A stretch of DNA of 53,258 nucleotides from Aquimarina megaterium XH134 (GTDB taxonomy: Bacteria > Bacteroidota > Bacteroidia > Flavobacteriales > Flavobacteriaceae), in NCBI RefSeq assembly GCF_000520975.1, contig NZ_JACB01000019.1, forward strand, positions 1 through 53,258, written 5' to 3'. The notes beneath the pieces were generated by a model that saw only the letters and a program-made list of their open reading frames with translations, made no database searches and was not told the DNA's origin. Both the position numbers and the translations under genes were made by a program. Numbering within the stretch: position 1 is the first letter of the stretch; each line of letters begins with the position of its first letter. Shown here piece after piece: positions 1 through 8,054 of this stretch.

Positions 1-13
1 AACGCTAAAACTC

Positions 14-83
14 ACCTAAGAAGCGATTTTTTTTGACCTTAGATGCCGTTTTTTTTCATCTAAGAAGCCGATTTTTTTGCTCA
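14..83. repeat. Three imperfect ~23-bp tandem copies
   Basis: Three consecutive units of about 23 bp share the pattern (C)TAAGAAGCCGATTTTTTT or TTAGATGCCGTTTTTTTT. They lie in AT-rich DNA left of the integrase remnant, where no protein can be read. The rest of bases 1-263 shows only poly-T/poly-A runs and nothing else I can name. Confidence 0.55.
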
Positions 84-263
84 AGACGACCAAAAAAAGT
101 ATTCAAAAACACTGTTTTTGAAGCAAAAAATGTCTTAAAACAGTTCAAAAAAACAGGCTGATATGTACTCTTTTTTTATGCTGAAAATTAACTAAAATAC
201 AATGATTTTTCGAAGAATTTTCGGGCCCAAAGAAACCCTGTTTCCTGCTTAAATTTATTCAAT

Positions 264-431
264 GTAACCGTTATGCTTAGACATTCTTTTGCTACTTATC
301 TTTTAGAAAACGGAACAGATTTGCGATATATTCAAGTCTTATTAGGTCATAGTTCAAGCAAAACAACAGAAATTTATATACAAGTGGCAACAAATAATTT
401 GAGGTCTATCCAAAATCCTCTAGATTTGTGA
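264..431 (+). pseudogene. Tyrosine recombinase (integron/Xer-type integrase), C-terminal remnant
   Basis: Only the last ~52 codons of a tyrosine recombinase remain, read from ATG 273 to TGA 429-431. The end of the catalytic domain is clear: [13 protein letters not shown] (box II arginine), LLGHSS (the conserved GH histidine) and KTTEIY (the nucleophilic tyrosine). The first His of the usual HxxR motif is replaced by Val, and everything upstream (first Arg, Lys, core-binding domain) is missing, so it cannot be active. It sits at the left end of the cassette array in the same orientation as the cassettes. This fits an integron integrase in a reverse-type integron, but the fragment is too short to exclude a XerC/D-like enzyme. 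Confidence 0.75.
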
Positions 432-441
432 GTAAAAGAGA

Positions 442-463
442 AATATACCCAATTGGGTATATT
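442..463. promoter_or_regulatory. Perfect 22-bp palindrome at the attI position
   Basis: AATATACCC, then AATT, then GGGTATATT form a perfect 22-bp palindrome starting 10 bp after the integrase stop and ending 36 bp before the first cassette gene. There is no T-run after it, so it is not a standard terminator. Position suggests an operator or part of the old attI/Pc region; which one is inference. Confidence 0.5.
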
Positions 464-498
464 CAATTATTGCATCACATTGTAAAAACTATAATCAG

Positions 499-996
499 AT
501 GAACTCAAACCAAGAGATAGTTAGCTTAATTCATGATGAATTCGGAAAAGAAGAATTTTTAGTCTCCAAAGCAAACTACAATTTGATTGAAGTAGAATCT
601 GACTTATGGGAGTTCACTATTTATTTTGAGACTAAAGACTCTTTGACTAGAGTTCCTGAACTTGAAAAGGCAATATCATCACCTAACCCTCATTTTGAAG
701 CTACTGCTTTACTAGACAAATCCTCTTTAAATCTTAGCGAAGGGAAAGTGATTGAACAAGTTGAATCTTGGGATGAAAACCGAGAAGAAAATCTTTCTAA
801 TGTTTATTACTTTGAACATGCAAACCTGGAAAATTTAAAGATTGAAATATTGAAATCTGATACTGAATTAATTACAGCTTTAATTTCTGGTCGAACTCTA
901 ATTAATGGTTCAAATGGCAACAATCCAGATGCAACAATTGAAACGACCCCAATCACTTTTAAAAAGGACAAAGACTTAGAACGAAGTGTTATGTAA
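499..996 (+). CDS. Hypothetical protein (cassette 1)
   Basis: A soluble 165-residue acidic protein that I do not recognise. It has no signal peptide or membrane segment; alternating hydrophobic stretches suggest a beta-rich fold with a long C-terminal strand region. It is the first gene of the array, 67 bp after the integrase remnant and 36 bp after a perfect palindrome, so it would be the cassette best placed for any leader promoter. ATG 499 is used because the frame is closed shortly upstream. It ends just before attC 1. Confidence 0.75.
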   Translation: MNSNQEIVSLIHDEFGKEEFLVSKANYNLIEVESDLWEFTIYFETKDSLTRVPELEKAISSPNPHFEATALLDKSSLNLSEGKVIEQVESWDENREENLSNVYYFEHANLENLKIEILKSDTELITALISGRTLINGSNGNNPDATIETTPITFKKDKDLERSVM

Positions 997-1001
997 ACGT
1001 G

Positions 1002-1172
1002 ATACAAGAACATATATGATGTCATAACAGCTAAGTGATGGACCGAATGGTTCTTGTATATTTGGTAAGGCGCAATGCTTGCAAAAATGGAAAAGTAGCA
1101 ACCAATGCGCAGATAATGTCGATGGCTAGGTAACATTTTGCTCTGCCACGACACATACTTATAACGTTAGCA
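1002..1172 (+). other. attC-like site 1 (171 bp)
   Basis: R'' is ...ACAAGAAC ending at 1011 and R' is GTTAGCA at 1166. The core (about 1033-1157) is almost identical to that of site 15 although the outer arms differ. Confidence 0.8.
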
Positions 1173-1189
1173 ATAATGTAAAATAAATT

Positions 1190-1753
1190 ATGGCTTGGAT
1201 TCCACTTTATCTGAATAAAGAAGACGAAAAAGAACTTTTGGATTTACTAAATTCTGAAGAACAAATAGCTTTTTTGGTTTCTGACGGAACTAAAAAATGG
1301 AAAGCAGTAAAATCGTTGACTGAATTTCCAACTGACCGAATATGTCTGTGGCATAATGAAAGTGGACCTTTGCCTCTCTTAACAGAATCTGGGGATGATG
1401 AATGGATTGAAAATCCTTGGATTGGATGGACTGAAAAACGGACTGGAGCTAATCCGGTTACACCCTATTTTGGTGCTGGGTGGCCTGGAGTTATTCACTT
1501 GAATATTCGAACTGACTATAATGATGAAATTGGAATGTCCTCGTTTGAATGGATTGGTAATCACTATTCAATAATTGGAATTTCAGCTAGCGATACAACT
1601 AAAAAATTTTGGAGTCGCTTAAAAAGACAAATTGGAAAAAATTCAACTAAACTTCCAAGAGCGGATTTTGATGGAGCAAAAAACGAAATTTATACATTTA
1701 AAAGCGCTTTAGCCGAAATTAAAAACGGAAAAGAAAGACGAAATAACCCATAA
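1190..1753 (+). CDS. Hypothetical protein (cassette 2)
   Basis: A 187-residue soluble, tryptophan-rich protein of unknown function, starting 24 bp after the R' of site 1. It has a Trp/Gly/Pro-rich middle (about residues 70-105) and a basic C-terminus. No signal peptide, membrane segment or catalytic motif is visible. The cassette head GTTAGCAATA is the exact reverse complement of its tail TATTGCTAAC, so the unit looks intact. Confidence 0.75.
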   Translation: MAWIPLYLNKEDEKELLDLLNSEEQIAFLVSDGTKKWKAVKSLTEFPTDRICLWHNESGPLPLLTESGDDEWIENPWIGWTEKRTGANPVTPYFGAGWPGVIHLNIRTDYNDEIGMSSFEWIGNHYSIIGISASDTTKKFWSRLKRQIGKNSTKLPRADFDGAKNEIYTFKSALAEIKNGKERRNNP

Positions 1754-1762
1754 AAATACTAT

Positions 1763-1830
1763 TGCTAACAATTTGTATATTGCATATGCCTGCCGAAGGC
1801 GGCATATGCAATATACAAGAGACGTTAACT
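1763..1830 (+). other. attC-like site 2 (68 bp)
   Basis: R'' TGCTAAC at 1763 and R' GTTAACT at 1824. The arms form a nearly perfect 18-bp stem (TTGTATATTGCATATGCC pairs with its complement) around a short GC-rich loop. Confidence 0.88.
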
Positions 1831-1841
1831 ACAATTCAAAA

Positions 1842-2291
1842 ATGAATCTAATTCAAGAAAACGCTAAAGAAGTTGAATTCTTCACCAGCCTCAGAGATAT
1901 TGAAAAGTGGATGGAAATAAATATGGAAGATTACGATTGGCACTTTGCGGATGTAGATGGCGGATGGGCTCCACTTGAAAGTCCAAGATGGGTGACGGGA
2001 AAAGAACTACGTTCGAAAATTACTGAATTTGATTATCAGTTTGTTTGGGCAGTTATTTCAGCTTACCCTTCAGGGACAGAAGTGAAACTAAGTGAAATAC
2101 CATATGCAGATGGAAATCCGGAATTTTGGATTGGATCTCCTAAAAAACAACTTGACGACTCTCTTTTTGAGATTGTTTGTTGGGATAGTAGTGCTACGCT
2201 TTTCATAGACTTACCTGATCAACTTGGACAGAATATTCTTAAAAACGCTCCAGGAATCAAAAATTTGGATGAAGAAAATAAAAAAAAGTAG
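1842..2291 (+). CDS. Hypothetical protein (cassette 3)
   Basis: A 149-residue acidic soluble protein that I do not recognise. ATG 1842 is chosen because earlier in-frame codons lie inside the attC stem. The N-terminal half is Trp/Asp-rich (WHFADVDGGW near residues 38-47); the middle is a hydrophobic alternation suggesting a small alpha/beta fold, and the tail is Lys/Glu-rich. Size and composition resemble polymorphic-toxin immunity proteins, but no family is claimed. Head GTTAACTAC and tail GTAGCTAAC differ at one position. Confidence 0.72.
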   Translation: MNLIQENAKEVEFFTSLRDIEKWMEINMEDYDWHFADVDGGWAPLESPRWVTGKELRSKITEFDYQFVWAVISAYPSGTEVKLSEIPYADGNPEFWIGSPKKQLDDSLFEIVCWDSSATLFIDLPDQLGQNILKNAPGIKNLDEENKKK

Positions 2292-2460
2292 CTAACACTA
2301 TATATGTGCTCATAGCGGCTAGGTGATGAATCGGATGGTTGTTGTATTTTTGGCAAGGCACAATGCTTGCTGAATGGAAAAGTTAGCAACCAATGCGCGG
2401 AAAAGTCGAAAAACAGGGTAACATTTTACTCTGCTACGACACATATATTTAACGTTAGGC
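2290..2460 (+). other. attC-like site 3 (171 bp)
   Basis: R'' AGCTAAC near 2290 and R' GTTAGGC at 2454. Same 171-bp class as sites 1, 7, 9, 11, 15, 25 and 28, with the internal GGTTGTTGTATTTTTGG and AGCAACCAATGCGC blocks. Confidence 0.85.
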
Positions 2461-2465
2461 ACAAT

Positions 2466-3344
2466 ATGAAAAAGCTATTCACCATAATATTTAGTTTTAT
2501 TGTTTGTCTTTGTTTTTCGCAAACAAAACAACAACTAATTGATTCTATAATTCAAATTAATAGAGTTGATTCTGATTGTGTTGGATATGCATGTGTCGTT
2601 AGTACACAATATAAAAGATTCCAAAAATTAAAAGATAAGTTATCGGATAATGAATTAATCGAATTATCAAAGCACGATAACCCAACTATTCGAATTTACG
2701 CTTCAATTGAACTTATTGAATCAAATAAGGGAAATGTTTCTAAATTGCTCTCATCGGAATTGAAAAAAAATGAAAGAGTTCAAACTTTTGAAGGCTGTAT
2801 AATTGACAAAGAATCAACTTCTTCAGTCATTTATCACAAATATTGGAATAAAATCAGAATGGAAACGCTAAGCAAAACTGATGGTAATAATTACGAGCAA
2901 GATATCGCAATGAAAAAAAGGCTTGCAAATGACTTGACAATGGAAAAATTGGATAGTGTAATTATCTATTCTAAAAAAGATATTGATTGGTTACTTTATG
3001 ACAGAGCCTTTGATAATAGAAAACATAAAGACATTTATTTATCACGAATTGAAGAATTAGCTTTTAACGGAAATAATGCTTATGCTTTTGATTATTTGAA
3101 AAAACATTATTCATTTAAATACTCGGAAAAATTAAACAATTATTTAATTACTGAATTTCCGACGGTTAAATTCCAAACCGAAAATGAGGTTTTCTATTTA
3201 CACTCATTTATTGAAATATTATTGGAAAGTGAAAACGAAGAGTTTAAACAAATTGCAATGGATAAGTTGAAAACCGAAGAAATATGGAAAAAACATAAAG
3301 GTTGGTTCAAAACGACTTTGAAAAAACACGGAATTACACTATAA
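2466..3344 (+). CDS. Secreted hypothetical protein (cassette 4)
   Basis: A 292-residue protein with a clear N-terminal signal peptide (MKKLFTIIFSFIVCLCFSQ, cleavage near residue 19), so it is exported. The mature part is helical and charged, with weak HEAT-like spacing near residues 60-85 (NPTIRIYASIELIESNKGN). No family is recognised. ATG 2466 lies 5 bp after R', so the leader is almost nil and no Shine-Dalgarno is present. Head GTTAGGCACA and tail TGTGCCTAAC match perfectly. Confidence 0.78.
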   Translation: MKKLFTIIFSFIVCLCFSQTKQQLIDSIIQINRVDSDCVGYACVVSTQYKRFQKLKDKLSDNELIELSKHDNPTIRIYASIELIESNKGNVSKLLSSELKKNERVQTFEGCIIDKESTSSVIYHKYWNKIRMETLSKTDGNNYEQDIAMKKRLANDLTMEKLDSVIIYSKKDIDWLLYDRAFDNRKHKDIYLSRIEELAFNGNNAYAFDYLKKHYSFKYSEKLNNYLITEFPTVKFQTENEVFYLHSFIEILLESENEEFKQIAMDKLKTEEIWKKHKGWFKTTLKKHGITL

Positions 3345-3355
3345 AAATATACTGT

Positions 3356-3526
3356 GCCTAACATTATATATGAAATCAGAGCAAAGTTTAGTGTTCTATC
3401 CAAAGGTAGTTACCTTTTGGAGATGGCGCTAGATTTTTATAAATTAATAAGAAATAAAAATGCGCAGATAAATCAATTGGTTCAGGCTTGCTTGCCTTGC
3501 TCCGATTCATATATTTGGAGTTGTGT
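3356..3526 (+). other. attC-like site 4 (171 bp)
   Basis: R'' GCCTAAC at 3356 and R' GTTGTGT at 3520. Length equals the 171-bp class, but the inner sequence differs from the other members. Confidence 0.75.
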
Positions 3527-3539
3527 ACAATTTAAGAAA

Positions 3540-3893
3540 ATGAAATTTTGGATTTATATAAAAAAAGAGTTAACTGATTTGCAATCTGACTTTGAAAAGA
3601 TTTTTGAAGTTGACAATTTATACAGAGATTATGAAAATGTTTGGGAATGGATTGAATCAAGTGACCGAAAATCAAATCTCTACCTAAATATTAGTCGACC
3701 TCACGATTGGAAAAAAGGAGAATATGACAAACCTATTATGATAGAAGTTGAATCGAATAATGGGACGGAATTAGACGAGTCAGAAATAGCTTATAAAATT
3801 AAAGAACAATTAAACTGTGGAGAAGTTTATGCAGGAGAAATACACGCTGACAAAAACGACAACCCTGTTATAACAGAGGAAAGAAGATACTAA
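3540..3893 (+). CDS. Hypothetical protein (cassette 5, first gene)
   Basis: A 117-residue acidic soluble protein with no recognised family. ATG 3540 is chosen because the open frame before it is attC sequence. It starts with a hydrophobic strand (MKFWIYIKK), followed by helices and a strand-rich middle. It shares one cassette with the membrane protein 9 bp downstream, so the two are probably co-transcribed; a soluble/membrane partnership is only inference. Confidence 0.7.
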   Translation: MKFWIYIKKELTDLQSDFEKIFEVDNLYRDYENVWEWIESSDRKSNLYLNISRPHDWKKGEYDKPIMIEVESNNGTELDESEIAYKIKEQLNCGEVYAGEIHADKNDNPVITEERRY

Positions 3894-3902
3894 AATCAGA
3901 AA

Positions 3903-4466
3903 ATGGAATTATACGATCGAATCATAAAAATAGTAGATGTAAATCTGATTCAATGCCTTATTCCAATAATTCTGACTTTGTTTCTAGTCAAAGTTTTCTT
4001 TAAAAACCGATTTGAAATCAAAAAAGCACTGAATTTAGTACGTTGGGTAATTATTGTCTATTCATTTATTACTTGGATAATAACTTTAATTGGAATTATA
4101 CTTAATCCTGAGGAATCCGCATTTGTCAATCGTGCAGTTGGACCTTACGCAATTACATATTGGATTATGTTTTTATCAGCTTTGATTTTACCATTTACGC
4201 TGATTAATAAAAAATTAGCTGCAAAATTTTGGTACGTTCTGTTAGTCGCATTTTGCATGAAAATTGGAGTTTATTTTGAGCGTTTTGTAATAATCGTAAC
4301 CAGTTATCATCGAGATTATTTAACAACTGATAACGGAAATACGGAATTTATAAATCCCTTTGCATTCGGAATTGGAATGTTGCTTCTACAAGGAGTAATA
4401 ATTGCAATTTTGATGTTGGGAATATTCGAAATAATAAAAAGAAAAACTGTACACAACACGATATAA
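3903..4466 (+). CDS. Membrane protein related to NrfD/ActC-type quinone-oxidoreductase subunits (partial-length)
   Basis: A 187-residue protein with five likely membrane segments (about 15-33, 44-66, 81-101, 107-135 and 152-176). Residues 126-140, ERFVIIVTSYHRDYL, closely resemble a conserved signature of the ActC/ActF (NrfD-family) integral subunit of alternative complex III, usually ERFVIIVTSLHRDFL. The preceding YWIM and NKKL helices also fit that family. ActC proteins are more than twice this length, so this is a C-terminal-like portion on its own cassette. Whether it binds quinone or partners a host complex is unknown. The C-terminus (last five codons) reads through the R'' end of site 5. 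Confidence 0.7.
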   Translation: MELYDRIIKIVDVNLIQCLIPIILTLFLVKVFFKNRFEIKKALNLVRWVIIVYSFITWIITLIGIILNPEESAFVNRAVGPYAITYWIMFLSALILPFTLINKKLAAKFWYVLLVAFCMKIGVYFERFVIIVTSYHRDYLTTDNGNTEFINPFAFGIGMLLLQGVIIAILMLGIFEIIKRKTVHNTI

Positions 4467-4519
4467 CAAAACATAGCTGCCCTTTAGGTCAGCAACGTTT
4501 GTTATATTTAACGTTAGCT
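4451..4519 (+). other. attC-like site 5 (69 bp)
   Basis: R'' ACACAAC at 4451 and R' GTTAGCT at 4513. The tail GTACACAAC is the exact complement of the head GTTGTGTAC of the preceding two-gene cassette. The stop codon of the upstream gene lies inside the site. Confidence 0.85.
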
Positions 4520-4528
4520 GTCATTTCT

Positions 4529-4990
4529 ATGAACAAAATTTATATTGATAATAATTTAATAAAATACGATAGCCAATATGATGGAATGCATAGTAAAGGT
4601 TATTGGACTATGAATAAAGACCAATCTTGGGTTCTTAGTTTAGATGAAATCATGGCAATAGGCGGAATCAATTGTATGGATGGTGACGACGATAGTTATT
4701 TCATTGTTTTTATCGATGTGAATCTCAGAAAATATTTCTTAAATATAACACGAGACATTGATGGAATTCAAAAGCTTCATGAGCTGTTTGAAAAAAGATT
4801 TCAAATAGGTCTTAAAGAATGGTGTACGGATTTTAATGATGGAGAAGAAATTATTTATCCAAAATCAATCGCAGAAAATAGACTTTATAAAAAATCGTTC
4901 AAAAGTAAATTAAGAAAAATGTTTATGATTGACCATGTTGCTGATGGAGAACTTAATGATATCATCTTTGAAAAAATAAACGCCAGCTAA
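4529..4990 (+). CDS. Hypothetical protein (cassette 6)
   Basis: A 153-residue soluble protein of unknown family. ATG 4529 is 10 bp after R'. It is strand-rich up to residue ~75 with an acidic MDGDDDS segment, then a helical, basic C-terminal half. No signal peptide or catalytic motif. Its stop overlaps the R'' of site 6, and head GTTAGCTGTC and tail GCCAGCTAAC match at nearly all positions. Confidence 0.72.
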   Translation: MNKIYIDNNLIKYDSQYDGMHSKGYWTMNKDQSWVLSLDEIMAIGGINCMDGDDDSYFIVFIDVNLRKYFLNITRDIDGIQKLHELFEKRFQIGLKEWCTDFNDGEEIIYPKSIAENRLYKKSFKSKLRKMFMIDHVADGELNDIIFEKINAS

Positions 4991-5173
4991 CAACACCTAT
5001 GCGATAATGCGGTTTTTGGTTTAATCCAAAGGTTATTGTCTATTTGATTTGTCACCAAAGATTTAGATTTAGTATTTTAGAAAATATAAAAACAAAACAT
5101 AAACTTTGGCTAAGTGCTGATTCGAAGACTAGTGATTTTTTGCTTCCGCACTACGCATAGCTAAACGTTACCA
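4985..5173 (+). other. attC-like site 6 (189 bp)
   Basis: R'' AGCTAAC at 4985 and R' GTTACCA at 5167. The longest class, shared with sites 17 and 20, recognisable by an internal CACCAAAgatttag...TTTGGCT hairpin. Confidence 0.78.
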
Positions 5174-5192
5174 AATATTCTAAAATAAAAAC

Positions 5193-5669
5193 TTGAATCT
5201 TATAAAAAGAAAAAAAATAATACTGTACTTAGGAATCCTCTTAATATTCTCATTGATTGGGCATTTTTTGTCTTTTTACTTTTATGACCAATCTTTAAAC
5301 CAAATAGAAGATGAAGAAATGATAGGGTTTTATAATGACTTTATGGTTTTAAATTTAGGGTTCTCTTTATCAATTGGCATTCTCCCTTTTCTATATCTGA
5401 CAAGCAAAAAGCTGTCATTTCTGAAATCAAAAATTAAATTAATTGCATTTGTTATTCTGACAATCTCCTCAGGTGCTCTATTATGGCAATACAGAATTTC
5501 GAAAATCAACGAAAGTTTAAAGTTAAATCCCAATCAAAAACCGATTGATTTTGATAATCTACAATTAGAATTATATTGGTTTATTGGACTCCTACTAGGT
5601 TGTATTTTAAGTTTAATAATCTTTAATTTGATTAATAACGTTTCTAAACGGACAAAAAACATTTGGTAA
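5193..5669 (+). CDS. Four-helix membrane protein (cassette 7), TTG start
   Basis: A 158-residue protein with four predicted membrane helices (about 9-30, 48-68, 80-100 and 127-150) and a basic N-terminus (NLIKRKK). No family recognised. The only plausible start is TTG 5193, since there is no ATG before the first helix. Head GTTACCAAAT and tail ATTTGGTAAC are exact complements, so the cassette is complete; the stop codon falls within R''. Confidence 0.72.
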   Translation: MNLIKRKKIILYLGILLIFSLIGHFLSFYFYDQSLNQIEDEEMIGFYNDFMVLNLGFSLSIGILPFLYLTSKKLSFLKSKIKLIAFVILTISSGALLWQYRISKINESLKLNPNQKPIDFDNLQLELYWFIGLLLGCILSLIIFNLINNVSKRTKNIW

Positions 5670-5835
5670 CACGATATATGTGCTCATAGCAGCTAAGTGA
5701 TGAATCAAAAGGTTGTTGTATTTTTGGAGTGGCGCAATGTTTGCAGAAAATAAAAGTTAGCAACCAATGCACAGAAAAACCGAAAAGCAGGGGTAACATT
5801 TTGCCTTGCTACGACACATATATTAAACGTTATGC
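5664..5835 (+). other. attC-like site 7 (172 bp)
   Basis: R'' TGGTAAC at 5664 and R' GTTATGC at 5829. Member of the 171-bp class. Confidence 0.85.
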
Positions 5836-5861
5836 CTAATAAAATAGAATTCTAGATTTAA

Positions 5862-6584
5862 ATGAGTAAAGAATTAGAACTATTGCAATCAGAACTCAAT
5901 AATAATTGTGATGAATTACGTAAAATAGAAAGCAATAAAATAAATATTATAGCTGATTTTGGTAACGAATCTCATATTGAATTAAAGGACAAGGACAGAG
6001 GTTGTAGGATATACCCATTCTATTTTAGTGAAATCCCAATATATGAGTTCGAATGGGACGGCTGCCCTATTTTTAAAATTTCAAGTGATGATCTTAAAAG
6101 ACAAGTAAAAATAATAAAGAGTTGGGTATTAGAAAGAACAATGCCTTCAAAAATGCAGGATCAATTTCCAGAAATAGAACTTGGCGAACTTGCTAAGTAC
6201 TATGAAAAGGGAGAAGGAATCAAAGGTGAGTTCATAGAAAGTTGGAATTTAACTCAAGAAACTAGCATTAATTTATTTTCTATTGATTCTGATCAATATC
6301 ATTCTGAAAAAGATGCAATTAGATTAATCAAAGAAATGAGAAATATAAAACTTGATGAATTATTGAGAATTGGAACGCGATTGTCTGTTTTTATTTTGTC
6401 AAGAGCAAGAAGACATATTGTAAATGAGAACACACCTCATATAGGTATAGTTTTCTTAGGGAATAGTCGAATGAAAATATATTCTAATTTGAATGATCAA
6501 AATAAAAGTCTAGAGTGTGAAGTAAAATATGAAGGATATCTTGAAGGAATAGTAAAAGAATTATTAAAAGAAAAAATAAAATAA
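5862..6584 (+). CDS. Hypothetical protein (cassette 8)
   Basis: A 240-residue soluble protein that I do not recognise. It opens with a short coiled-coil-like stretch (about residues 1-25, heptad Leu/Glu), continues with a strand-rich part containing IYPFYFSEIPIYEFEW, and has a helical charged second half. No signal peptide. Head GTTATGCCT pairs exactly with tail AGGCATAAC. Confidence 0.75.
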   Translation: MSKELELLQSELNNNCDELRKIESNKINIIADFGNESHIELKDKDRGCRIYPFYFSEIPIYEFEWDGCPIFKISSDDLKRQVKIIKSWVLERTMPSKMQDQFPEIELGELAKYYEKGEGIKGEFIESWNLTQETSINLFSIDSDQYHSEKDAIRLIKEMRNIKLDELLRIGTRLSVFILSRARRHIVNENTPHIGIVFLGNSRMKIYSNLNDQNKSLECEVKYEGYLEGIVKELLKEKIK

Positions 6585-6588
6585 AAAG

Positions 6589-6656
6589 GCATAACAGGTT
6601 GTATATTGCATGTGCTGCCTTCGGCTAGCAAACGGAACATACAAGCAACGTTACCT
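6589..6656 (+). other. attC-like site 8 (68 bp)
   Basis: R'' GCATAAC at 6589 and R' GTTACCT at 6650. Short class with a GCTGCCTTCGGC-type loop. Confidence 0.85.
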
Positions 6657-6662
6657 GCAATT

Positions 6663-7178
6663 ATGAAAAACATTTTATCTATCATTTTATTTTGTTTTTT
6701 TAATCAACTTTTCGCTCAAGAAATAGTTGGAATAAAAAACTTATATATTGAAAATGATTTGACTTATAAAATCTCAGGTGATAAACTATTTTCTGGACAA
6801 GCTCAACGCATAAGAAAGAATGGACATTTAGTTTACGAAGAATACTTTGTCGATGGAAAAATGACTAAATCTGTGACTTATTATAATGGGGCTGACAAAC
6901 CAAAACCAGCAAGCGTAACGGAATTTTATGAAGAAACAGAAACTAAACGTAAAGTAACAAATTACGGACTGACCAAACCAACTACGGAGTACAAGCACTA
7001 CGATAAAAACGGAAAAAAGACATTAATCGAAAAATACGAAAATGAAAAATTGACTTATCGTTGTGAATATTTGGAAAATAAAAAGAACGGAACTGAATAT
7101 TGCCTAAAAGAAGATGGAACAGAATTTCGGATTGAATATCGGAGCGGAAAAAAAATAAAGAAAAACAACAGCAGGTAA
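6663..7178 (+). CDS. Secreted YwqK/MORN-like repeat protein (cassette 9)
   Basis: A 171-residue exported protein. A signal peptide (MKNILSIILFCFFNQLFAQ) precedes a beta-repeat region in which short units such as GHLVYEEYFVDGKMTKSVTYY, TTEYKHYDKNGKKTLIEKYE and GTEYCLKEDGTEFRIEY recur, as in MORN-variant proteins of the YwqK antitoxin group. The family is common in Bacteroidota and its role is poorly known. No toxin partner is next to it. ATG 6663 follows R' by 6 bp. Head GTTACCTGC and tail GCAGGTAAC match exactly. Confidence 0.72.
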   Translation: MKNILSIILFCFFNQLFAQEIVGIKNLYIENDLTYKISGDKLFSGQAQRIRKNGHLVYEEYFVDGKMTKSVTYYNGADKPKPASVTEFYEETETKRKVTNYGLTKPTTEYKHYDKNGKKTLIEKYENEKLTYRCEYLENKKNGTEYCLKEDGTEFRIEYRSGKKIKKNNSR

Positions 7179-7343
7179 CACTACATATGTGATCATAGCA
7201 GATAAGGAATAGATCGAATGGTTGTTGTAGTTTTGGTAAGGCGCAACGCTTGCAGAAGGTGAAAGTTAGCAATCAATGCGCAGAAAAATCAAAAAGCAAG
7301 GTAACAATTTGCACTGCTACGACACATATATAAAACGTTGGCA
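7173..7343 (+). other. attC-like site 9 (171 bp)
   Basis: R'' AGGTAAC at 7173 and R' GTTGGCA at 7337. Member of the 171-bp class; overlaps the stop of the upstream gene. Confidence 0.85.
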
Positions 7344-7371
7344 GTCATTAAAACTTGATGGAGAATAGCAA

Positions 7372-7971
7372 ATGATAAAAAAAGTACTCTTAATTTTTCT
7401 CGGAAGTGTTTTTGCTTTCATTCTATACAAATCATATCATTATGATAATATTTTCCAAATATTGATATACCTATTGATTGGAATCCCTTGGATAATAATT
7501 TTTATAAAATCACTTCTGATATTTAAAAAAAATAACCGAGATTTTTCCACTATTTTAGTTGGTCTATTGATTTTTCTTTTAAATGTTGGAATTTATTCAT
7601 TTTACGAATCCAAAGTAAATTCTGAGTCATTAATTAAAGCAAGAATTTTTGGTGGATATACGGATTTTAAGAAAAATGGAGAGTACGTTATAATTAGTGG
7701 AAGTTGGGCAAGTAGGACTCATTTTTATGGAACTTACGAAATGAAAGACAGTATAATAACTGTTGACAGAGAAAAATTTGATGACGTATTGACAACTAAT
7801 CGATTTGTTATTCGAAAATCTGATACTTTAGTTACAGAAAGTTATAAGGATAAGGACATAATAATTGATAAGTACTTAATTCAAATTGACAAAAATGGAA
7901 AAGAAATAAAACGAAAATATAATCAACAAAATTACAGATTACCAATTTTAATGAATAATTTAAAAGAATAA
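7372..7971 (+). CDS. Membrane-anchored hypothetical protein (cassette 10)
   Basis: A 199-residue protein with three hydrophobic helices in the first half (about 3-20, 28-50 and 60-80). These are followed by a soluble beta-rich domain (residues ~90-199) with a GSWASRTHFYGTYEMKDS stretch that looks like a lipocalin-type strand pattern. No family recognised. It is probably inner-membrane with the C-domain on one face. Head GTTGGCAG and tail CTGCCAAT differ at the last base. Confidence 0.72.
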   Translation: MIKKVLLIFLGSVFAFILYKSYHYDNIFQILIYLLIGIPWIIIFIKSLLIFKKNNRDFSTILVGLLIFLLNVGIYSFYESKVNSESLIKARIFGGYTDFKKNGEYVIISGSWASRTHFYGTYEMKDSIITVDREKFDDVLTTNRFVIRKSDTLVTESYKDKDIIIDKYLIQIDKNGKEIKRKYNQQNYRLPILMNNLKE

Positions 7972-7978
7972 AAACGCC

Positions 7979-8038
7979 TGCCAATAAAGTTTATAGTGCA
8001 CACCCTTCGGGATAGGCACCATACACAGAACGTTACAG
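7979..8038 (+). other. attC-like site 10 (60 bp)
   Basis: R'' TGCCAAT at 7979 (AAT instead of AAC) and R' GTTACAG at 8032. Shortened member of the short class with a CACCCTTCGGGATAGG loop. Confidence 0.78.
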
Positions 8039-8054
8039 CACATCAAAAACTAAA

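Noticed and set aside
807..1154. Minus-strand open frame with a near-identical copy at 11278-11520 (and similar ones near 8414 and 6982)
   Set aside because: These frames are antisense readings of the 171-bp attC sites; their similarity comes from the repeated sites, not from a gene family.
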